Of a stretch of DNA of 64,000 bases, positions 36,384 through 46,948 are shown in pieces. Position 1 is the stretch's first letter. Every line of letters starts with the position of its first letter. The notes beneath the pieces are model-generated. The model saw nothing but the letters and a program-made list of their open reading frames with translations. It did no database searches and had not been told where the DNA came from. This DNA is from Angelakisella massiliensis (GTDB lineage Bacteria > Bacillota > Clostridia > Oscillospirales > Ruminococcaceae): positions 2,098,756-2,162,755 of the forward strand of contig NZ_LT629945.1 of assembly GCF_900104675.1 (NCBI RefSeq). The letters run 5' to 3'. The translations under genes and the position numbers were made by a program.

Positions 36384-39300
36384 AATTAAGGGCCATTGAA
36401 TTACAGGGCTTCAAGTCTTTTGCCGACCGGACGAAGCTGACCTTTGAGGACGGCATCACCGCCGTGGTGGGCCCCAACGGCAGCGGTAAAAGCAACGTCA
36501 GCGACGCGGTCAAATGGGTGTTTGGCGAGCAGTCCAGCAAATCCCTCCGGGGAGCCAAGATGGAGGACGTTATCTTTGGAGGCACGCAAAACCGGAAGCC
36601 TCAGGGCTATGCCTGGGTGTCCATTACCATCGATAACAGGGACCGGACCATTGAGGTGGACAATGACGAGGTGATCATCACCCGAAAGCTGTACCGCAGC
36701 GGCGAAAGCGAGTACCTGATCAACGGCAGTCCGGTGCGCCTGCGGGATATCCATGAAATTTTTATGGACACCGGCTTGGGCCGTGACGGTTACTCCATCA
36801 TCGAGCAGGGCAAGATCGCTGAGATCGTCAGCGCCAAAAGTACCCAGCGGCGGGAGATTTTTGAGGAAGCCGCCGGTATTTCCAAGTTCCGCTACCGCAA
36901 GGGAGAGGCGGAGCGTCGTCTGGAGCAGGCGGAGGAAAATCTGGTGCGTCTGCGGGACATTATGGGAGAGCTGGAAGGGCGGGTGGCCCCGCTGAAGGCC
37001 CAGTCCGACAAGGCCCAGCAGTTTCTGGTGCTGGCCCAGGAGAAGAAGTCCCTGGAGATTTCCCTGTGGCTGGAAAAGATGGACAAGCTGCGGGAGCAGC
37101 TGCGGGAGCTGGAGGATAAGCTGCTGATCGCGAAGCGGGACCGGGCCTCCGCTCAAAGCCGTCTGGATGAGATCGAAGCCAAGCTGGAGGAGAACACCAG
37201 CCGTCAACAGGACTGCACCATTTATATGGACCGCAAGCGGACTGAGATCAAGGAGCTGGAGGAGCGTCTGGCCAATGCCCGTACTGATATCGCCGTTAAG
37301 GAGAATGATATCGTACATAACGACGCCTCCATCCAAAGCATCCGGCAGGAGCTGGAAAGCAGCGCCGCCACCGCCGACCAGATGGAGCAGCAGCTGGCAG
37401 CCCGGGAAGAGGAGCTGTCTGAGCGGCGCCGCCAGCTGACAGCGGAGAAGGAAGGTCTGGAGCAGCTGCGGGAGACTGCCCGTCAGCAGCGGGAGCAGAT
37501 CCAGCTTTTCGCCAAGCGCATTGAGGCGCTGGAACTTCAGCGTACCCAGATGCAGGAGGAGATCGCACGGGCGCGGGTTTCCAGCGAGACAGCGGCTACT
37601 CTGGCTCAGGAGACTTTGGCCCGGTTGGAGGTGCTCCGCAGTCAGTCTCAGGAAAAGGACGAGGGGCTGCTGCGTCTGCGTCAGGAGCAGCAGGAAAACA
37701 AGCAGTTCATGGAGGAGCTCCAGGAGCGTATCCAGGGGCTGCACAACACCCGCAGCGGCTATGAATATAAGCTTTCCGGCAAAAAGGAAAAGATCGCCCA
37801 GCTGGAAGCCCGCCAGCGGAGCCTGGAAAAGGCCGCCGGGGAGAAGCTTCAGCGTGCCCAGGTTCTTACCGACATGGAAAGGAACATGGAAGGCTTTTCC
37901 GGCAGTGTGAAAATGGTGATGAAAGCCGCCGGTTCCGGCGCTCTGCGGGGAGTGGAAGGCCCTCTTTCCTCCCTTATTCAGGTGGACCAGCAATATGCCA
38001 CCGCCATTGAGATCGCCATGGGAGCCGCCATGCAGAACATTGTGGTGGCGGACGAGAGTGTGGCCAAACGGGCCATCTCCCTGCTGGTGGAGCGGAAGGG
38101 CGGACGGGCCACCTTCCTGCCGGTGAGCACCATCCGGGGCAATCAGTTGAAAGAGCCTGCTTTGGAGACAAAGGAGGGCTATATTGATGTAGCGGCCCGG
38201 CTGGTCCGGTGCAAGGACCGGTACCGGTCCATTGTGGACTGGGTGCTGGGACGGATCATTATCGCGGAGGATCTGGATGCTGCCATCGCCATCGGAAAGG
38301 CTTCCGGCAGCCGTTACCGGGTAGTCACCCTGGACGGCCAGGTGGTCAACGCAGGCGGTTCTCTCACCGGTGGTTCGGTGGGGCGCAGCGGCAGCATCCT
38401 CAGCCGGAAAAACGAGATCGACAGCCTCACCGCCGAAGCCAAGGAGATCACCGCCCAGTCCGATGAGCTGGAGCAGCAGCTGGCAGCGGCCCGTAAGGAA
38501 ATCGCTTCCATTGAGGCTCTGCTGGCCGGTGTGGACGGGGAAGCCCGCACCGCAGGAGAAGACCTGATTCAGGCATCAGCAGAGGACAAGCGCCTGTCCA
38601 TGAGCATCTCCGAGGCGGAGGAGCGGGGCAAGCAGGCGGCAAAGGAGTTTGACCAGCTGACTGCCCGGATGGAGACCCTTAAGGAACAGGGGGTCAGCTC
38701 CGGAGATCTGGTGCGCCAGATGGAGCAGAGCCGGGATCAGCTGACGGCGCAGCTGACTGAAACTCAGGGTGAGCGGGATGCTCTGGTCCGGGGTCAGGAG
38801 GAGACTGGCGAGAAGATTACCACCGGTCAGGTGCGTCTGGCGGAGCTGGAAAAAGACTGTCAGATGGCGCAGAATGCTTTGGATACTCTGCGTCAGCAGA
38901 AGGAAGGCAGCGCCGCCAGAAAAGAGGAGCTGACAGAGCGCCGTCAGAGCTTGGAGGAGGCAAACGCCCATATCCGGGAGGAGATCGCCTCTATTCAGGC
39001 TATGACCGGGGATGGTCAGCGGCTCATCGAGGAAAAGAACCAGGAGATCCAGCGAAAGCTGACCGAACAGCAGCAGTATGAGGGACAGGCTACTGTCCTG
39101 CGCCAGGAGGAGCGGGATGCCACCGTCCAGCGGGAAGCAGCGGCGGGAGAGCAGGGAAGGCTGGAGGAGCGGAGCCGCTCTGTTTCCGCCGATCACGATG
39201 CTCTGGCCTCCAAGCTGTGGGATGAGTATGAGCTGACCCGCAGCGAGGCGGCGGATCAGGCCATTCCCCTGGAGGACAGCGCCGCCGCCCAGCGGAGGTT

Positions 39301-39952
39301 GGGAGAGCTGCGGGGCCGCATCAAGGCTTTGGGCAGCGTCAACCTCTCCGCCATTGAGGAGTATAAGGAAATCGCTCAGCGGTATGAGTTTATGAAAGAA
39401 CAGATCGGAGATGTGGAGCGGTCCAAGGCGGAGCTGACCCGGATGATCACCGAGCTGGCAGCTCAGATGACCATGATTTTCCGGGATAAGTTCGCGGCAA
39501 TCAACCGCAATTTCGGCCAGATCTTCGAGGAGCTGTTCGGCGGCGGCAAGGGCGAGCTGAAGCTGACCGATCCCACCGACGCCCTGGAAAGCGGCATCGA
39601 TATTTTTGTGCAGCCCCCGGGCAAGATCATCAAGAACCTTTCCGCCCTCTCCGGTGGTGAGCAGGCGTTTATCGCTATCTGTATCTATTTTGCCATCCTC
39701 AAGGTAAGTCCCGCGCCTTTTGTTCTCATTGATGAGATCGAAGCGGCTCTGGACGACGTCAATGTGGGTAAGTTCGCCGCCTATCTCCGGCGGATGACCG
39801 ACCGGACCCAGTTTATCGCCATCACCCACCGCCGTGGCACCATGGAGGAAGCGGATGTCCTCTACGGTGTTACCATGGAGGAGGAAGGCGTCTCCAAGCT
39901 GCTGAGGCTGAATATCAGCGAGCTGGAGCAGAAGCTGAACCTGAAACTATAA
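36380..39952 (+). CDS. smc: Chromosome segregation SMC ATPase
   Basis: Condenses and helps segregate the chromosome with ScpAB. 1190 residues. Walker A GPNGSGKSN at about residues 32-40, two long coiled coils (about 170-505 and 670-1020), a hinge (about 520-650, with GALRGVEGPLSSLI), and a C-terminal ATPase half with LSGGEQAF and Walker B FVLIDEIEAALDD. The start is TTG 36380, giving KLRAIELQGFKSFADRT, the conserved N-terminus; the open frame before it lies inside the radical SAM gene. Confidence 0.98.
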   Translation: MKLRAIELQGFKSFADRTKLTFEDGITAVVGPNGSGKSNVSDAVKWVFGEQSSKSLRGAKMEDVIFGGTQNRKPQGYAWVSITIDNRDRTIEVDNDEVIITRKLYRSGESEYLINGSPVRLRDIHEIFMDTGLGRDGYSIIEQGKIAEIVSAKSTQRREIFEEAAGISKFRYRKGEAERRLEQAEENLVRLRDIMGELEGRVAPLKAQSDKAQQFLVLAQEKKSLEISLWLEKMDKLREQLRELEDKLLIAKRDRASAQSRLDEIEAKLEENTSRQQDCTIYMDRKRTEIKELEERLANARTDIAVKENDIVHNDASIQSIRQELESSAATADQMEQQLAAREEELSERRRQLTAEKEGLEQLRETARQQREQIQLFAKRIEALELQRTQMQEEIARARVSSETAATLAQETLARLEVLRSQSQEKDEGLLRLRQEQQENKQFMEELQERIQGLHNTRSGYEYKLSGKKEKIAQLEARQRSLEKAAGEKLQRAQVLTDMERNMEGFSGSVKMVMKAAGSGALRGVEGPLSSLIQVDQQYATAIEIAMGAAMQNIVVADESVAKRAISLLVERKGGRATFLPVSTIRGNQLKEPALETKEGYIDVAARLVRCKDRYRSIVDWVLGRIIIAEDLDAAIAIGKASGSRYRVVTLDGQVVNAGGSLTGGSVGRSGSILSRKNEIDSLTAEAKEITAQSDELEQQLAAARKEIASIEALLAGVDGEARTAGEDLIQASAEDKRLSMSISEAEERGKQAAKEFDQLTARMETLKEQGVSSGDLVRQMEQSRDQLTAQLTETQGERDALVRGQEETGEKITTGQVRLAELEKDCQMAQNALDTLRQQKEGSAARKEELTERRQSLEEANAHIREEIASIQAMTGDGQRLIEEKNQEIQRKLTEQQQYEGQATVLRQEERDATVQREAAAGEQGRLEERSRSVSADHDALASKLWDEYELTRSEAADQAIPLEDSAAAQRRLGELRGRIKALGSVNLSAIEEYKEIAQRYEFMKEQIGDVERSKAELTRMITELAAQMTMIFRDKFAAINRNFGQIFEELFGGGKGELKLTDPTDALESGIDIFVQPPGKIIKNLSALSGGEQAFIAICIYFAILKVSPAPFVLIDEIEAALDDVNVGKFAAYLRRMTDRTQFIAITHRRGTMEEADVLYGVTMEEEGVSKLLRLNISELEQKLNLKL

Positions 39953-39970
39953 GGAAGAAGGAGCGGACCA

Positions 39971-40879
39971 ATGGGATTTCTGAGTTTTCTGACCAAAGGG
40001 CTGAAAAAAACACGGAACAATCTGTCCATGCAGATCGACAGCTTTTCCGGCAAGATCACTGAGGAGACCCTGGAGGAGCTGGAGGAAATCCTCATCCTCT
40101 CGGATGTCAGCGTGGCCACCGCCGGGAAGATCTGCTCCATGCTGGGAGCAAAACTGAAAAAGAAGGAGATCCGCTCCGATAATCTCCGCAGTCACCTGCG
40201 GGATGTGATCGTGGAGATCCTTTCCCCGGACGAGGAACTGGACCTGAGCGGCAAGCCGGCGGTGATCCTCATGGTGGGGGTCAACGGCGTGGGCAAAACC
40301 ACCACCATCGGCAAGCTGACCCACTATTTGCAGCAGCAGGGCAAGACGGTGCTTATGGGCGCCGCCGACACCTTCCGGGCAGCCGCCGGGGAGCAGCTGG
40401 AGATCTGGGCCCAGCGGTGCGGCTGTCAGATCGTGCGTCACGCGGAAGGGGCTGACCCGGCAGCGGTGGTGTTTGACACCATTTCCGCCGGTAAGGCCCG
40501 TGGCGTGGACGTGATCCTCTGCGATACCGCCGGACGGCTCCATAACAAGAAAAACCTCATGGATGAGCTGGAGAAGATGGGGCGGGTCATCGCCCGGGAA
40601 GCCCCGGACAGTTCCAAGGAGGTGCTGCTGGTGCTGGATGCCACCACCGGTCAGAACGGTCTGAATCAGGCAAAGTTGTTTGCTCAGGCCTGCGGCGTCA
40701 CCGGCATCGTCCTGACCAAGCTGGACGGTACCGCCAAGGGCGGCGTGGTCATTTCCATCCGGGATCAGCTGGGCCTTCCCATCAAGTTTGTGGGTGTGGG
40801 GGAGCAGATGGACGACCTCAAGCCCTTCTCCGCCTGGGATTATGCCACGGCGCTGCTGTTTGAGGAGGGAGAGGGATGA
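39971..40879 (+). CDS. ftsY: Signal recognition particle receptor FtsY
   Basis: GTPase that docks SRP-bound ribosomes at the membrane. 302 residues: a short N-terminal helix instead of the long acidic region of E. coli, the NG core with GVNGVGKTTTIGKL (about 103-116), DTAGRLHNKKNLMDEL and TKLDGTAKGG. ATG 39971 has aaggaagaaggag upstream. It follows smc, the standard order. Confidence 0.98.
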   Translation: MGFLSFLTKGLKKTRNNLSMQIDSFSGKITEETLEELEEILILSDVSVATAGKICSMLGAKLKKKEIRSDNLRSHLRDVIVEILSPDEELDLSGKPAVILMVGVNGVGKTTTIGKLTHYLQQQGKTVLMGAADTFRAAAGEQLEIWAQRCGCQIVRHAEGADPAAVVFDTISAGKARGVDVILCDTAGRLHNKKNLMDELEKMGRVIAREAPDSSKEVLLVLDATTGQNGLNQAKLFAQACGVTGIVLTKLDGTAKGGVVISIRDQLGLPIKFVGVGEQMDDLKPFSAWDYATALLFEEGEG

Positions 40880-41466
40880 AGATCATCATCGCTACCCGCA
40901 ACGCGCACAAGCTGCGGGAATTTGACCGGATTCTGGCGCCCCTGGGTTATGAGGTGGTCAGCCAGGAGGAAGTCTGCCCCGGTATTGAGGTGGAGGAGGA
41001 CGGCGTCACCTTTGCTGAGAACGCGGAAAAAAAGGCCCGGGCTATTTTTGAGCGGACCGGTCTGCCCACCGTGGCGGATGATTCCGGACTGTGTGTGGAC
41101 GCACTGAATGGCGCTCCTGGTGTATGGTCCGCCCGTTATGCCGGGGAGGGCCATGACGATGCCGCCAACAACCGCAAGCTGCTCCGGGAGCTGGAAGGAG
41201 TACCTATGCAGCGGCGGACAGCCCGTTTTGTCAGCGCTATCTGCTGTGTGCTGTCCCCGGAAGAGGTCATCCATTGCCAGGGAACCTGCGAGGGCCATAT
41301 CGCCTTTGCCCTGCAGGGGGACAACGGCTTCGGCTATGATCCGTTGTTCCTGGTGGGGGAGGAGAGTTTCGCTCAGCTGGACGGGGAGCGGAAGGATGCC
41401 GTCAGCCACCGGGGCAACGCCCTGCGTCAGTTCAGCCGTTTGATGGAGGAGCGGCACCGGAAGTAA
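40876..41466 (+). CDS. rdgB: XTP/dITP pyrophosphatase (RdgB/HAM1)
   Basis: House-cleaning enzyme that hydrolyses deaminated purine nucleoside triphosphates to monophosphates. 196 residues. Signatures: IIIATRNAHKLREF at the start, VADDSGLCVDALNGAPGVWSARYAG, GYDPLFLV and the C-terminal SHRGNALRQF. The start overlaps the ftsY stop by four bases. Confidence 0.96.
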   Translation: MKIIIATRNAHKLREFDRILAPLGYEVVSQEEVCPGIEVEEDGVTFAENAEKKARAIFERTGLPTVADDSGLCVDALNGAPGVWSARYAGEGHDDAANNRKLLRELEGVPMQRRTARFVSAICCVLSPEEVIHCQGTCEGHIAFALQGDNGFGYDPLFLVGEESFAQLDGERKDAVSHRGNALRQFSRLMEERHRK

Positions 41467-41539
41467 AAATGATCCAACAGCTCCGGCATCATGGCCGGAA
41501 GCTTGAATTTTAGAATTTGATCAAAAAGGAGAAATCAAT

Positions 41540-41830
41540 TTGCTTACATCCAAACAGCGGGCGAAGCTGCGCAGCCTCGCCAATACGATGGAAACTATTT
41601 TGCAGATCGGCAAGGGAGGCATCAATGATCAGCTGATCAAGCAGGTGGATGATGCCCTCACTGCCCGGGAGCTGATCAAGCTCCATGTTCTGGAAACCGC
41701 TCCCGAGACCCCCAGAGAGGCTATGGGCGTACTGACCGAAGCTACTAATTCTGAGCCGGTCCAGGTGATCGGCCGCCGTCTGGTGCTGTACCGGCGCAAT
41801 GAGAAGGAGCCTGTGATCCAGCTGGATTAA
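41540..41830 (+). CDS. yhbY: YhbY-type RNA-binding protein (CRM domain)
   Basis: A 96-residue single CRM-domain protein that associates with pre-50S ribosomes. It starts LTSKQRAKLRSLANTMETILQIGKGGI; the GKGG loop is the RNA-binding signature. TTG 41540 has AAAAAGGAG upstream. It lies before nadD, as in many Firmicutes. Confidence 0.93.
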   Translation: MLTSKQRAKLRSLANTMETILQIGKGGINDQLIKQVDDALTARELIKLHVLETAPETPREAMGVLTEATNSEPVQVIGRRLVLYRRNEKEPVIQLD

Positions 41831-41923
41831 AAAGCGGGTTCTGAAGAAATTGTGGAAAATGAGTGGGAAGACTGAAAATGATGGCTCACAGGCCGGCAGT
41901 CTTCAGGGAGGGAAAGGAATTTC

Positions 41924-43105
41924 ATGGCGTCCATTGTTGTATATGGAGGCAGCTTCAATCCGATCCATAACGGACATCTGGGGATCTGCCGTTGGGCCAA
42001 GGAGCGTTTTGGCGCGGACCGGGTATTGCTGGTTCCGGCGGCATATCCGCCTCATAAGCTGGCGCCGGATCTGGCGCCGGGAGAGGATCGGGCTGCTATG
42101 TGCCGTCTGGCGGCGGAGGGCTTGCCCTGGCTGTCGGTAGAGGATTTTGAACTGAACCGGGGAGGAAAAAGCTATACGGTAGACACCATGACCTACCTGA
42201 GGGAAAAATATCCCCATGACCGGCTGCTGCTGATGATGGGTACCGATATGTTTCTCACCTTCCGTGAGTGGCGGCAGTGGCAGGAGATTGGTGGGATGGC
42301 CGAGCTTTTGGTGGCATCCAGACAGGAAGATGATTTGGACGCCCTTCGGCGGCAGCAGAAGACACTGGAGGAGGAAGGAATCCATTCCATTCTCATGGAA
42401 AATCCCGTGGAGGAGCTTTCTTCCACCGAAGTGCGGCAGCAGCTGCGGGATACCAGAAAAAGCGACCGGGTTCCTCCCACAGTTCTCTCCTACATTCAGG
42501 ACCATGAGCTGTACCGCGCTCCCTATGATCTGGAACAGCTGCGGGCGCTGGTTCGTCCTTTGCTCAGCGATTACCGCTTCCACCATACCCTGTGTGTGGA
42601 ACAGCAGGCGGCCCATCTGGCCCAGCTGTATGGCTGTGACCCCAATCTGGCGGCAGCGGGCGGTATTTTACATGATGTTTGCAAGAACATGGACAAGGAT
42701 GTTTTATTGCAAATGGTGTTGGAGTCTGGTATAATAAATGAAATCCAGTTCCGGCAGCAGCCTCAGCTGCTTCACAGCTACGCGGGGGCTCTGTATATCC
42801 AGAAGCAGTGGGGCATCACCGATCAGCGTCTGGTGGGCGCGGTGCGGTACCATACCACTGCCAGGAAAGGGATGACGCTGCTGGAGCGGATTGTCTATCT
42901 GGCGGACCTCACCTCGTCTGACCGGCACTATCCTGATGTGGAAGAAATGCGGCAGCGGGCGGAGCGGTCCCTGGAGGATGGCGTTTACGGCGCTTTGCAG
43001 TTTATTGTGGCGGACCTGGCGGGAAGGGGAGAACTCATCTGCCGGGATACCATAGAAGCTTATAATGAATATTGCCTAAAAAAGCGTAATGGAGGATTTC
43101 AATGA
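41924..43105 (+). CDS. nadD: NadD-YqeK fusion: nicotinate-nucleotide adenylyltransferase with HD hydrolase
   Basis: 393 residues in which two usually separate enzymes are joined. Residues 1-about 200 are NadD, which makes deamido-NAD: YGGSFNPIHNGHLG at the start and SSTEVRQQL near its end. Residues about 205-385 are a YqeK-type HD phosphohydrolase (RFHHTLCVEQQAAHLA, GILHDVCKNM, HSYAGA, RYHTTARKGMTLLERIVYLADLTSSDR), a family known to cleave diadenosine tetraphosphate. In Bacillus these are adjacent genes; here no stop separates them. The start ATG 41924 has ggagggaaagg upstream. It overlaps rsfS by ATGA. Confidence 0.95.
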   Translation: MASIVVYGGSFNPIHNGHLGICRWAKERFGADRVLLVPAAYPPHKLAPDLAPGEDRAAMCRLAAEGLPWLSVEDFELNRGGKSYTVDTMTYLREKYPHDRLLLMMGTDMFLTFREWRQWQEIGGMAELLVASRQEDDLDALRRQQKTLEEEGIHSILMENPVEELSSTEVRQQLRDTRKSDRVPPTVLSYIQDHELYRAPYDLEQLRALVRPLLSDYRFHHTLCVEQQAAHLAQLYGCDPNLAAAGGILHDVCKNMDKDVLLQMVLESGIINEIQFRQQPQLLHSYAGALYIQKQWGITDQRLVGAVRYHTTARKGMTLLERIVYLADLTSSDRHYPDVEEMRQRAERSLEDGVYGALQFIVADLAGRGELICRDTIEAYNEYCLKKRNGGFQ

Positions 43106-43467
43106 ATTTAACCCCTGAAGAACTTATGCGGGAAATCGTTACTGTTCTGGACCGGAAAAAGGCGCTGGATATCACCGCGCTGAAGATCAAGGATCTGTCC
43201 ACCATCGGGGATTATTTTGTCATCTCTTCCGGCAGCAGCAACACCCAGGTGAAGGCACTGGCGGAAGAGGTGGAGGATCACCTGTCCAAGATGGGCCTGG
43301 AGCCCAAGCGGGTGGAGGGTTATCAGTCCGCGCTGTGGATTCTGATGGATTACTATGATGTGGTGGTCCACATCTTTTATAAGGAGACCCGGGAGTTTTA
43401 CAGCATCGAGCGGTTGTGGTCCGATGCTCCCCGCATTGATATCGACGATCTGCTGACCGCCGATTAA
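43102..43467 (+). CDS. rsfS: Ribosomal silencing factor RsfS
   Basis: Binds uL14 on the 50S subunit and prevents subunit joining when nutrients are scarce. 121 residues. The core [37 protein letters not shown] is diagnostic. It overlaps the nadD-yqeK gene by four bases, in the conserved nadD-yqeK-rsfS order. Confidence 0.96.
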   Translation: MNLTPEELMREIVTVLDRKKALDITALKIKDLSTIGDYFVISSGSSNTQVKALAEEVEDHLSKMGLEPKRVEGYQSALWILMDYYDVVVHIFYKETREFYSIERLWSDAPRIDIDDLLTAD

Positions 43468-43534
43468 GGTTGTTTTTGAGCGTCCCGCCGCTGCGCGGAT
43501 CAAAAGAAGTATAAACACAAAAGGGTGGTATACG

Positions 43535-45940
43535 TTGAAGTACGATTTTAAGGAAATCGAAGCAAAATGGCAAAAACGTTGGGACGACGAGCAGTGCTTC
43601 GCCGCCTCCAACGATTATTCCAAGCCCAAGTATTACGCACTGGTGGAGTTCCCGTATCCTTCCGGTCAGGGACTTCATGTGGGCCATCCCCGGTCCTATA
43701 CCGCGCTGGATATCGTGGCCAGAAAGCGCCGTCTGGAAGGCTATAATGTTCTGTATCCCATGGGATGGGATGCTTTCGGCCTGCCTACCGAAAACTTTGC
43801 CATTAAAAATCATATTCATCCTGAAATCGTCACCGAGAAGAATGTGGCGCACTTCAAGGAGCAGCTGAAGAGCCTGGGCCTTTCCTTTGACTGGAGCCGG
43901 GAGATCAACACCACGGACCCCAATTATTATAAATGGACCCAGTGGATCTTCCTGCAGCTTTTCAAGAAGGGCCTGGCGTATAAAAAGGAGATGTCCGTCA
44001 ACTGGTGCACCTCCTGCAAATGCGTGCTGGCCAATGAAGAGGTAGTCAACGGTGTTTGTGAGCGGTGCGGCAGCGAAGTGGTTCACAAGGTCAAGAGCCA
44101 GTGGATGCTCCGCATCACCGAGTATGCCCAGCGTCTCATCGATGACCTGGGTCTGGTGGACTACATCGACCGGGTCAAGACCTCCCAGATCAACTGGATC
44201 GGCCGCTCCACCGGCGCCGAGGTGAATTTCGGCACCACCGCCGGGGATCTTCTGACAGTTTATACCACCCGTCCCGATACCCTGTACGGCGCCACCTATA
44301 TGGTTATTTCTCCGGAGCATCCTTATATTGAGAAGTGGGCTGACCGCATCGGCAATATGGATGCGGTGCGGGCTTATCAGGAGGCTTCCGCCAAGAAGTC
44401 TGATTTTGAGCGCACCGAAGTGGCCAAGGACAAGACCGGCGTACAGCTGGAAGGGGTCCGGGGCATCAACCCTGTCACCGGAAAAGAGATTCCCATCTTT
44501 ATTTCCGACTATGTCCTGATGACCTACGGCACCGGAGCCATTATGGCTGTTCCCGCCCATGATACCAGAGACTGGGAGTTTGCCAAGAAATTCGGCCTGC
44601 CCATCATCGAAGTGGTCAAGGGCGGCAATGTGGAGGAAGCGGCCTTTACCGATTGTGAGACCGGCGTGATGGTCAATTCCGGCATCCTGGACGGCCTGAC
44701 TGTGGAGGAAGCCAAAAAGAAGATCATCCAGTGGCTGGAGGAAAACGGCAAGGGTCATCCCAAGGTCAACTATAAGCTGAGAGACTGGGTGTTCTCCCGT
44801 CAGCGTTACTGGGGTGAGCCCATTCCTGTGATTTACTGCGAGAAGTGCGGTTATGTGCCGCTGGATGAGAGCGAGCTGCCCCTGCGTCTGCCGGAGGTCC
44901 AGAGCTACGAGCCCACCGACAACGGCGAATCCCCCCTGGCCCATCTGGATGATTGGGTGAATGTGGAGTGTCCTCACTGCCACGGCCCCGCCAAGCGGGA
45001 AACGGACACCATGCCTCAGTGGGCCGGTTCCTCCTGGTACTTCATGCGGTACTGCGATCCCCACAACGACAAGGCTTTGGCCTCCAGAGAAGCGCTGGAT
45101 TACTGGCTGCCGGTGGATTGGTACAACGGCGGTATGGAGCACACCACTCTGCACCTACTCTATTCCAGGTTCTGGCACAAGTTCCTGTATGATATCGGCG
45201 TGGTGGGAACGCCCGAGCCTTATAAGAAGCGTACCAGCCACGGCATGATCCTGGGTGAGAACGGCGAGAAGATGTCCAAATCCCGGGGCAACGTGGTCAA
45301 TCCCGACGCGGTCATCGACCAGTACGGCGCGGACACCATGCGTCTGTATGAGATGTTCATCGGCGACTTTGAAAAGACCGCTCCCTGGAAGACCTCTTCC
45401 ATCAAGGGCTGCAAGCGCTTTTTGGAGCGTGTTTGCGGACTGTTTGATGTGATGACCGATGAGGAAGGCTATTCCAAGGAACTGGAGAGCTCTTTCCACA
45501 AGACCATCAAAAAGGTTTCCGAGGATATCGAGAACCTGAAGTTCAATACCGCCATCGCGGCGCTCATGTCCCTGCTCAATGAGATCAGCGACAAGGGAAG
45601 CATCACCAGAGGGGAAATGGCTACCTTTATCACCCTGCTCAATCCCTTCGCCCCTCACCTGACCGAGGAGCTCAATGAGCGGATGGGCAACACCACATTG
45701 CTCACCTATATGACCTGGCCTCAGTATGATCCCGCCAAGTGTGTGGATGAGCAGGTGGAAATTGTCGTACAGATCTGCGGCAAGATCAAGGCTCGTCTGA
45801 TGGTTTCTCCCGACGCTTCCCAGGAGGAAGTGAAGGCTGCTGCTATGGAGAACGAGGCTGTCCGCCAAGCCCTGGAAGGCAAGAGCGTGGTCAAGGAAAT
45901 TTACGTCAAGGGCAAGCTGCTGAACATTGTAGCCAAATAA
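43535..45940 (+). CDS. leuS: Leucyl-tRNA synthetase
   Basis: Charges tRNA-Leu. 801 residues. Class I signatures are [13 protein letters not shown] (HIGH) near residue 48 and [15 protein letters not shown]1 editing domain occupies about 220-400, a zinc-type CxxC pair is seen in CEKCGY, and the anticodon-binding domain is C-terminal. The start is TTG 43535 behind a weak gggtgg site. No T-box leader is seen in the short gap after rsfS. The left repeat of the island begins 22 bases after its stop. Confidence 0.98.
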   Translation: MKYDFKEIEAKWQKRWDDEQCFAASNDYSKPKYYALVEFPYPSGQGLHVGHPRSYTALDIVARKRRLEGYNVLYPMGWDAFGLPTENFAIKNHIHPEIVTEKNVAHFKEQLKSLGLSFDWSREINTTDPNYYKWTQWIFLQLFKKGLAYKKEMSVNWCTSCKCVLANEEVVNGVCERCGSEVVHKVKSQWMLRITEYAQRLIDDLGLVDYIDRVKTSQINWIGRSTGAEVNFGTTAGDLLTVYTTRPDTLYGATYMVISPEHPYIEKWADRIGNMDAVRAYQEASAKKSDFERTEVAKDKTGVQLEGVRGINPVTGKEIPIFISDYVLMTYGTGAIMAVPAHDTRDWEFAKKFGLPIIEVVKGGNVEEAAFTDCETGVMVNSGILDGLTVEEAKKKIIQWLEENGKGHPKVNYKLRDWVFSRQRYWGEPIPVIYCEKCGYVPLDESELPLRLPEVQSYEPTDNGESPLAHLDDWVNVECPHCHGPAKRETDTMPQWAGSSWYFMRYCDPHNDKALASREALDYWLPVDWYNGGMEHTTLHLLYSRFWHKFLYDIGVVGTPEPYKKRTSHGMILGENGEKMSKSRGNVVNPDAVIDQYGADTMRLYEMFIGDFEKTAPWKTSSIKGCKRFLERVCGLFDVMTDEEGYSKELESSFHKTIKKVSEDIENLKFNTAIAALMSLLNEISDKGSITRGEMATFITLLNPFAPHLTEELNERMGNTTLLTYMTWPQYDPAKCVDEQVEIVVQICGKIKARLMVSPDASQEEVKAAAMENEAVRQALEGKSVVKEIYVKGKLLNIVAK

Positions 45941-45961
45941 TATCCGGGATTTTTTGTTCCT

Positions 45962-45976
45962 GTTTGGGAATATCTC
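45962..45976. repeat. Left copy of 15-bp direct repeat (candidate attL)
   Basis: GTTTGGGAATATCTC, identical to 54064-54078. With the preceding six bases (gttcct here, gttgcc on the right) the similarity extends to 21 bases with two mismatches. It marks the leuS-proximal edge of the island. Confidence 0.65.
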
Positions 45977-46032
45977 GCTAAAAGTCAATAGAAATTTGCA
46001 TAAATCAAGAAAAAACAGCAAAGCGCATAAAT

Positions 46033-46057
46033 AAAAAGCGCCCCTGTTGGGCGTTTT
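46033..46057. terminator. Bidirectional terminator inside the left island edge
   Basis: The stem cgccc (46039-46043) / gggcg (46049-46053) is extended by A-T pairs on both sides, giving four T on the + strand and five T on the - strand. It could end leuS transcripts and those from the IS30 side. Confidence 0.6.
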
Positions 46058-46080
46058 CACAACAAAATAACATGGCAAGC

Positions 46081-46116
46081 CAGCCGGATGGGTAAATCTC
46101 ATCCGGCTGCTTTTCT
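46081..46116 (+). terminator. Second hairpin with T-tract, + strand
   Basis: agccggatg (46082-46090) pairs with catccggct (46100-46108) and is followed by gcttttctt. It lies between the first terminator and the transposase end. Confidence 0.65.
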
Positions 46117-46125
46117 TATTCCCCG

Positions 46126-46948
46126 TCAAGCGGACAGGAGCTCTTTTTCAAAGAGCGTGGCCGCCGATTGCCACCCCAGCAGCTTGCGGGGGTAGTTGTT
46201 CACCCACCTCTCTGCCGCCCTCACCTCCTCCGGCTTTACGGTGTCAAAGCTGGTGCCCTTGGGGAAAAACCGTCTAATCAGTCTGTTCATGTTCTCATTG
46301 GACCCCCGCTCAAAGGCGCTGTATGGGTGGCAGAAAAACACAATGGTCCGCTTGCCCTTGCGCCGGTGGGCGGCCTCGATGCCCTCGAAGTCTTGAAACT
46401 CACAGCCATTGTCCACCGTGATGCTCTTGAACAGCTTATAGAACAGCTTGCCAAAACGGCGCTCCAGGCTGTTGATGGCCTTGACTACGCTGGCCGCCGT
46501 GTGGTCCTCCAGCAGCATCACAATGCCCATACGGGTCCGGCGCTCGGTGAGGACCAGGAGGGTCTTTTTGGAGCCCTTGCACCCCATGATACTGTCCATT
46601 TCCCAATGCCCAAAACTGCCCCGGCCCTTGACCTCCTGGGGGCGGTTTTCAATGCTCTTGCCGTTGGAGCTCCGGGCGGCCTGCCGCTTGCTCTTGGCGG
46701 CGTAGTGGCGGCGGCCCTTGTTGTGCAGGTGCTCCGGGGTGAGGTGGAGGAACACATCCCCACGGTAGATGTAATTATAGAGCGTGTTCTCACATATCAC
46801 GGTGTCATAGACTTCCCCGTTGTTTCGGATTTCCGCAAGGGCGGCTCCGGGGGCAAAGCCCTGGACCATGACCAGCTCCTCCAGCCGCCGGGCCAGGGCG
46901 TGGTCCTTGCCAATCTTGAGGTCCCGGCCCTTGTCCTTGAGAAAGTCC
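46126..46948 (-). mobile_element. IS30-family transposase, 5'-truncated
   Basis: The DDE catalytic domain of an IS30 transposase is intact: HWEMDSIMG (first Asp), TVDNGCEF (second Asp) and ERGSNENMNRLIRRFFPKG (Glu). The reading frame continues upstream of the first ATG (46869) through GRDLKIGKDHALARRLEELV, which belongs to the family's middle region, and then runs without homology into the start of a phage gene near 46948. The N-terminal helix-turn-helix (about 80-100 residues) that binds the IS ends is missing, so the copy is probably inactive. Terminal inverted repeats were not identified. Confidence 0.8.
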
